64,000 bases of DNA, from NCBI RefSeq assembly GCF_030272615.1, contig NC_081410.1:124557140-124621139 (forward strand), read 5' to 3'. The DNA is from Cryptomeria japonica. Its lineage: Eukaryota; Streptophyta; Pinopsida; Cupressales; Cupressaceae. Each line of letters starts with the position of its first letter. The stretch's first letter is position 1. Below, piece by piece: positions 58,538 to 64,000 of the stretch. The position numbers were made by a program, and so were the translations under genes. The notes below the pieces were generated by a model that was given only the letters and a program-made list of their open reading frames with translations, searched no databases and had not been told where the DNA came from.

Positions 58538-59789
58538 TGTAAAGCAGAAAATCGAACCCTAGTTGCTCTCCTCTCTCCAACTCCAAGGAGAGACAAGGGA
58601 GGTCACTAGGATTGACGGTTTTCACTTAAGGGAGACTTTACATTCAAAAGAGGGGTTGAAACCGACAAGATCCAATCTCACACAATGCAAGATTGGATTC
58701 TAAATCAGTTTCAAGGGTTAAGATAGCAAGGCTACCCTCTTTTGTAAAGAATGTAGATAGAAAGATTAAGCTAGGAATGCATGAAAAGTGAGAAAGATTC
58801 ACTTATAAATAGAGATAGGGATATAGGATGAAGCTGCGGACCTGGAATTAGCAGTAAAATGTCAAGACGGTGCTGTCCTGCAAATTTGAGTGAAAGTTGA
58901 CGGGACGATGGTGCCCGGAGTGCACACGATCCTCCAAAAAATCCGCGAAATGAAGGGGGATCTGTTCGTCTCTGCACAAGGATTCCAGATCTTCAATTTC
59001 AGCCACGTACCTGCAACCTACACACAGAAAAGCGAAGACGATTGGGGGGTTAGGGATTAGGGGTTTGCCCTTAGGTCAAACCCTGGTTTTGGAATTAACC
59101 AAGAAATGAGAAATGCTGTAAATGTAAATGATTGTAATGTAAAACAAGTACTAGTACCTTGTTGTAAGAATGTTTGTATTCTTACATGCGAAGGTGTAGA
59201 TGTTGTTGTATGTTGTATGTTGTAAGTTGTAAGTGATCTCCTCTTCAATGGTTGAATCCTTGCCTTGAATGCAACACTTAGCCTTGAATGGAGACTTAGA
59301 ATGATCAATTGCTTGAAGGAATGCTTGAATGCTTAAATGTTTGAGTATCGTTTCCACACCTTTTTTCATCTTTCCAAAATGGGAGAGGAAATGTAGTTTA
59401 TATACTTGTCAATTAGGGCTGATAGACTGATTTTCCCGACCTTAGGCCGACTAGGAAAGATTATTTTCCAAATTTGCAAACATAAAGACCCGAGGCCCAA
59501 AAGAGACCGGGCCCAAAAATAGGGCCAGGGACCAGGGCACTGGGCGCCATGGTCCTGGGGGACTAGGGCGCTGGGCGCCCTAGTCCTGAAGGACCAGAGC
59601 GCTGGGCGCCATGGTCCCACCTCCTGAGACAGCAGGGTGCAAGGAGGATCAGGCCAGGGTGCTGGAAAAATGTAGTTTTTGATGTCGTGGACAAGTTTCG
59701 GGGTCTCCATTCAGGTTCTGTGTTGCGTCGCCATCGTGAAGACCCAAATGCGATCGAAATTGCAAGTGTCACAATTTTAGGATGCTACA
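58538..59789. mobile_element. Solo LTR E (1,252 bp) in the 3' tail of LINE2
   Basis: It starts TGTAAAGC and ends GGATGCTACA with GCAGA directly repeated on both sides. No PBS, PPT or coding sequence is inside, so it is a solo LTR. Between 59,170 and 59,235 GTTGTA/GTTGTAAG units repeat. A GC-rich hairpin array lies at 59,529-59,617. The minus strand begins TGTAGCATCC, and a TATA-like TATAAACTACAT lies at about 59,404-59,393 on that strand, so the sense direction may be minus. Minus-strand frames here are LTR sequence, not genes. Confidence 0.85.
59529..59617. repeat. Three 27-nt hairpins at 31-nt period in LTR E
   Basis: Units at 59,529-59,555, 59,560-59,586 and 59,591-59,617 each begin GGACYA and end TRGTCC around a CTGGGCG core. 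The outer stem is GGACCA/TGGTCC in units 1 and 3 and GGACTA/TAGTCC in unit 2, a compensatory change. Unit 2 has a perfect 11-bp stem (GGACTAGGGCG/CGCCCTAGTCC). Confidence 0.8.
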
Positions 59790-59872
59790 GCAGACAATGG
59801 TTTTACCACTGTCCTTCTAATTGTTCCTATGGGTTAGCCCCCTCATTTTTGGCTGCTTTTAATATCAAAAAC

Positions 59873-60770
59873 ATTAGAAGATTAATTTTGAAGGTTTAAG
59901 ACACAAATATTAAATTATTGTGATTAGTCTATTGATTTTAATTTTTTTGGTTGTATAATATCTATGTTTGCACGGGACTTATAATTGATGGGTATACATA
60001 ATTATTTTATTATAAAATAGAGTAAGAGTTATTTAATTTTTTTTTAAAAATAAGTAGTTGGAGTAAAGTACATATATAAGCACAAATTTTACATTAAAAT
60101 GACATTTTGATGGAACAATATATACTAAAAAGAAGCATCAATAGAACTTTTTACATTTATTGAGTCATATATAAATGATGGGTACTATTATATTTCACAC
60201 ATAGAAATTGGTACAAATTTTCACTCTTACTACATCTCCTTTAGCTATGTTATCCTTCAGCTATGCAATAGCAAATATATAAATTTTATGATTTTGCTTA
60301 AGAGTTGACATATAATTTGATCTTTATCTCTTCTCATCTTGCCCACATTAAGTATAACTAGTTCTAGTCTATATAGAAATGATCTAGATCACTTCAAGAT
60401 GCAAAAATAAACCCTAAAACTTCAAATTGAATTTTGGACCAGTTTTTCTTCATCCTAGCTATTGTGTATCAACTTGATGCATAAAAAATTTTCTAATGTT
60501 AATATTTGTGAACTTATGTGCGCAATATAATGTAAATTGAGATACAAATTATGATTATGTCAAGGTGTAGACAACTAAATTATACTAGACTTATTTTGAT
60601 AATTCTACATATTAGGTTCATCCTAATTAATTCCTTTTAGCATTACCACATGCATTAATTTTTTTACTAATTAAGCGGGCTATGTAAGCAAGTATACTAG
60701 TTTGTTAAATATTATCAACTAGTTATTTAATTTTTTAAATTAATTTTTCATAATTAATTAATTCATTAAT
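59873..60770. other. AT-rich DNA, nothing recognised
   Basis: Very AT-rich sequence without readable protein motifs, terminal repeats or GC islands. Confidence 0.4.
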
Positions 60771-60774
60771 GTCT

Positions 60775-60990
60775 TCGGACATGTAGTGTCATGGTTAAAA
60801 AATTTTGTTGGTTAAGCGGCCAACAAGGTTCAAACCCCTATTGGGCCATTATGCTCATGAGTTTGAACAAGTGAAGTGTGGGGATGATGTCCCCTGTTTG
60901 TGGCCTCATTGATTCATAACTATGCTAAAAAATGTTTCATGTGAAACTGGAGAGCATGTCATGCCAATGTCGTCCATCACATTTTAAAGT
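60775..60990 (+). mobile_element. SINE-like unit with Pol III B box
   Basis: GGTTCAAACCCC at about 60,829 fits the tRNA B-box consensus GGTTCRANYCC. About 30-40 bases upstream GTCATGGTTAAAA / GTTGGTTAAGCGG could supply an A box, as in tRNA-derived plant SINEs of the Au type. The following ~150 bases are of higher GC than the surroundings. The 3' tail and target duplication are not clear, and it could be just a decayed tRNA-like fragment. Confidence 0.45.
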
Positions 60991-61693
60991 TTACCAAGCA
61001 TTAGAAAAAAGTAAATTATTAATCAATTACTTCTCATTTTCATCTACTAACACCACTCCATAATTAAATAATAATTTATTATTAATTAATCTAACTCCAA
61101 ACGCTACATACATAATTAATTACATATACAAAATAAATGATAAATTATCATTTCAGGCATTCCACAAATAAAATCCATTCACACATATGTATTCAATTCT
61201 TTAAATAGTTTATTAATTACCTACATGCCATTCTCAATTGTCAAGCAAATCTTTTATCTTTTTGACTTATGCATGAACATTCTAGAGTGATATAAATCAA
61301 ATATCGTACAAATTAGGAGAATTGATCTCAAATTTCCATCTTCTTTTTGAAAAGTAAATAAGTCTCTTTTTTTCTATTCCATTGTATAAGGATTTTATAG
61401 GTATATGTTGTACAAATGTTGTGTGAACATTTAACTAGATTATATCTTAAGTATTTATCTGAGCTTTTCTTAGTTTTAGAATATCATTTTTAATTTTTTT
61501 AACTTTTAGTTTCATTTTAATTCTTTAGGATATACATTTTGGTATGTCAAGTGAGACCCACATTCTAAATATATTAATATTTAGTATTTTTAAAAGTTTT
61601 CTGGCAAGTTTAGATTTAATATCTCTAAAATTCATTTAGTACTTTTATCAATAAGTATACAATTAATTCGATATGTTTTCTCTAATATCTTAT
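60991..61693. other. AT-rich DNA, nothing recognised
   Basis: Long A/T runs and no coding or repeat signal up to the TIR element at 61,694. Confidence 0.4.
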
Positions 61694-62662
61694 GGGTAAA
61701 AGCACAAAACTGTGTCACGTTTCAGGCTAACTTATTAGCAAAAGTGAATTTAAGTAATTCTAACTAAAAGTTAATTTTAGTCAAACATATGGTCTATATA
61801 TATTCATTATAGCTAAGTTATATATGGACCACAACTTTTCCAATTGGAAGTGTCTACTAAATGTATATTTTATACCACTTTGGGTCTAATTTCCCCCAAA
61901 AAATAAAAAATAAAAAAACTCGATGTTTCAACAACTCCTACTCTTATAAATAATATTTTTTTTGTAATGTAAAAATACCTTTTTATAGATCTATAAGTGA
62001 ATTTTCCAAAATATATATCTTTTAATATTTTAATTAGTTTTTTATATTTTATATTTTATTTTTATGAAAGTAGGTCATCAACACTAAATTATAAGATTGA
62101 TTATCTTGTCAAGGAAAAATACTAAAATTTATCTAAAAAATTTGAAAAAAATATGATGCAGTAGAGAAAGGAATATATGTCAAGGTGATAATTATTTTCT
62201 AATTTGGATAAATAATTAAGAAAAAAGTTGGTGGGAATTGGAAAGAGTTATATTTCAGCACACGCAAATTTTCAAATTTATTGAAAAATATATATTTATA
62301 AAAAATAGTATAAAATATATCCATGCACTAAAGTTTCAAGTTATCAATATACATAAAAAAATTGATGAAAAAAACGTAAAATCTACTAAATAAAGTGTGG
62401 TGGCTTGTGTAACTTCAATTTTAGCATTTTATTAGCAACTAAATTATAGTGTTTACTTTATAAAAAACTACATTCAAATAAATTTTAAAAAATTTGTTAA
62501 AATTATAAACATAAAATAGACAAAAGAATATAAATTCTATTAGTTTACATCATTTTAAAATTCAAAACATATATTTCAATTTCTATTGATTTACTTTAAA
62601 AATTTGAATCAACATTGACCATTTCTTTTATAAAAGTGTGACACAACTTTGTACTTTTACCC
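61694..62662. mobile_element. Non-autonomous TIR DNA transposon, copy 2 (969 bp)
   Basis: It begins GGGTAAAAGCACAAAACTGTG and ends ...CACAACTTTGTACTTTTACCC, an inverted repeat of about 30 bp shared with copy 1 (40,272-41,268). Near the right end the complement carries TTTGAATTTTAAAATGATGT, matching the left interior of copy 1, so the two copies are inverted relative to each other. TTA lies close to both ends, which would suit a PIF/Harbinger-type target, but the exact boundary base is uncertain. No transposase is encoded. Confidence 0.8.
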
Positions 62663-63637
62663 TTTACATCGCTTCTTCCCCTTTTATATTATGTTTATCT
62701 TTGTACTTAGGAGTGGCTTATCATATTGCCATTTGTTTGTTTTTTTCTTTTTCTCATCATCTTATAATATTTTTTATCATTTATGTAGGGATTATATTTA
62801 TTTAATTGATTTAAGCTATTCATAAGCAAGTTTTTGTGTTTATTAACTTGTTTATTTTACAAATTTCTTATATCTTTTAAATCATAGCTTTGTTCAACAC
62901 TTTTTTTTTTCACAAAACTACATATTTGTTCTCTATATACATTCTTACTACATCAATGAAAGCTTATGATTTTTTGTACTTGTTACATCAATTGATATAT
63001 GAAAGATGGATGCTATTTCTTTAGACTAATGTTTGAATATTTTTGTGGCATTTCTATTATCTTTTTTGATGTATCCACTTTTGGAAATAAAATCATCATT
63101 ATTTTTAAAACTAAGATATATTTATCTTTCATTTTTTATTGGATCATTAAAATCTAGTATATTCATTCAATTTTTCTATTTTGTGTTTTCAAGTAATTTT
63201 AAGAGTTCTTGTTATTTTTTGTTGTGTGATTATATAATCCTATGGTTTGACAATTGTGCTTATTAATTATCTAATTAAATATTAAATTCTCTTTTATGAA
63301 TGCTAGTCTAAAAAGGTATTTTACCTTATGTTTCTTTTCACTCTAGTACTTAAGCTTACTCAGGTCATGTGAATTTTCACATCTCAATGATGAGGACACA
63401 TGTCATCATCTCCTTTCATCCTCAATTAGAATTTCTCTATGATTTATGTTTACTTTTTATTGTTTCCTTTAATAGGGATTATTTAGTATAGTTTCATCAA
63501 TTAAATACACAATATGATTTGTGTTTTTATATCAATCAACTTTTAGCACCATACCTTTGGTTTTCTCTCTTTCTATGGTAGGTGTTTGATTGGAAGTGAT
63601 CTTTGGGAGATATAAGATTGAGAAATCATCTCCAACA
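62663..63637 (+). mobile_element. Probable 5' LTR ending at 63,637 (left limit not determined)
   Basis: A primer-binding site directly follows position 63,637, so sequence left of it must include an LTR ending CTCCAACA. A matching start (TGTTGGA-like) was not found with certainty; TGTTTGAAT at 63,029 is one candidate, giving an LTR of about 610 bp. The rest of this stretch is AT-rich and otherwise featureless. A 77-codon hydrophobic frame (63,033-63,266) is not trusted. Confidence 0.4.
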
Positions 63638-63649
63638 TGGTATTAGAGC
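63638..63649 (+). other. Primer-binding site (initiator tRNA-Met type) of an LTR element leaving the window
   Basis: TGGTATTAGAGC, the same 12 bases as the PBS of element D, follows CCAACA. Internal sequence continues to the right edge. An ATG at 63,718 opens onto a stop-interrupted gag-like leader, too decayed to classify as copia or gypsy. Confidence 0.65.
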
Positions 63650-64000
63650 TCCAAATCATCCATAATTTTCTCTTAAATTTGTGATAGATCTAGTCTTATA
63701 TAAATATTTATTACAACATGGAGCTAAATTAATCTCACTATTAAATTTCAAAGGCCAAAATACCTGATATTTTCTTATCTAAATATTTAAATTTAAAGGT
63801 AAAAAAATTATATGTACTTCATAGTGGGTATAATATTTTTAAACATTAAATTTCATGTGGTTGTACAAATTTATATCTTGTATGATGTCATATAGATTCC
63901 AAGAAAGACAAATCAACCCCTTGTGTTTGTAAATTTTAGCATTATTTGTGCATCTTTTGGCTCATCTTTTTGGAATTTCAAGCAACTATTTCCATTTTGC

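Larger units (their letters stand above)
50777..59872 (+). mobile_element. LINE2: L1-type LINE with three reading frames, interrupted by solo LTR E
   Basis: Same architecture as LINE1 (ORF1 zinc-knuckle, ORF2 endonuclease/RT/RNase H, ORF3) but clearly a different family member. Its 3' tail is split by solo LTR E (58,538-59,789) and resumes to end CTTTTAATATCAAAAAC at 59,872, similar to the end of LINE1. Net length without the LTR is about 7.8 kb, against 7.95 kb for LINE1. The 5' boundary and target duplication were not established. Confidence 0.8.

Overview
The window looks like non-genic, transposon-built nuclear DNA of a seed plant, probably a conifer or other gymnosperm (inference, moderate confidence). 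It is strongly AT-rich, has very long LTRs (about 1.3 to 5 kb) nested inside one another, two plant L1-type LINEs with RNase H domains, and a decayed resistance-gene NB-ARC domain whose kinase-2 and RNBS-B wording resembles gymnosperm TIR-type NLRs. I found no intact host gene; every recognisable reading frame is broken.

Layout. 1-11,210: two nested copies (A, B) of one LTR family, with B interrupted by a 4.2-kb solo LTR (5,255-9,433) that has a clean 5-bp target duplication. 11,211-20,729: mostly unassigned AT-rich DNA, with a tandem-repeat segment, a badly decayed further LTR copy (about 14.8-15.5 kb) and a minus-strand NLR pseudogene (about 18.8-19.5 kb). 20,730-24,185: a solo LTR (C) of the A/B family in inverted orientation, with TSD CAAAA. 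24.2-26.8 kb: a ~600-bp direct repeat and a 17-bp minisatellite. 27,478-42,866: an LTR retrotransposon (D) with only a gag remnant inside. Its 5' LTR is split by a full-length LINE (LINE1, 28,374-36,324, 15-bp TSD). Its 3' LTR carries a ~1-kb TIR element and ends abruptly at a microsatellite. 43-45.7 kb: a second LTR-type element (F) with a TATA box, a primer-binding-like site and a gag-like frame holding three 77-residue repeats. 48.9-49.4 kb: a copia reverse-transcriptase fragment. 50.8-59.9 kb: a second LINE (LINE2) whose 3' region is interrupted by a 1.25-kb solo LTR (E, TSD GCAGA). 60-64 kb: a SINE-like unit, a second copy of the ~1-kb TIR element and the PBS of an LTR element that runs off the window.

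Three observations stand out. (1) Both LINEs carry a third long reading frame (ORF3, about 620 codons) after the RNase H domain. It has no frameshift in either copy, the two are recognisably homologous, and ORF1/ORF2/ORF3 overlap at their stop/start codons in both elements. (2) The A/B/C LTR family contains a tandem array of 21-nt hairpins whose stems change by compensatory substitutions from unit to unit. Shorter GC-rich hairpin arrays occur in two or three unrelated LTR families here. (3) Premature stops in the LINE frames are overwhelmingly TAG, often inside CTAG, which is what deamination at CHG-methylated sites would leave.
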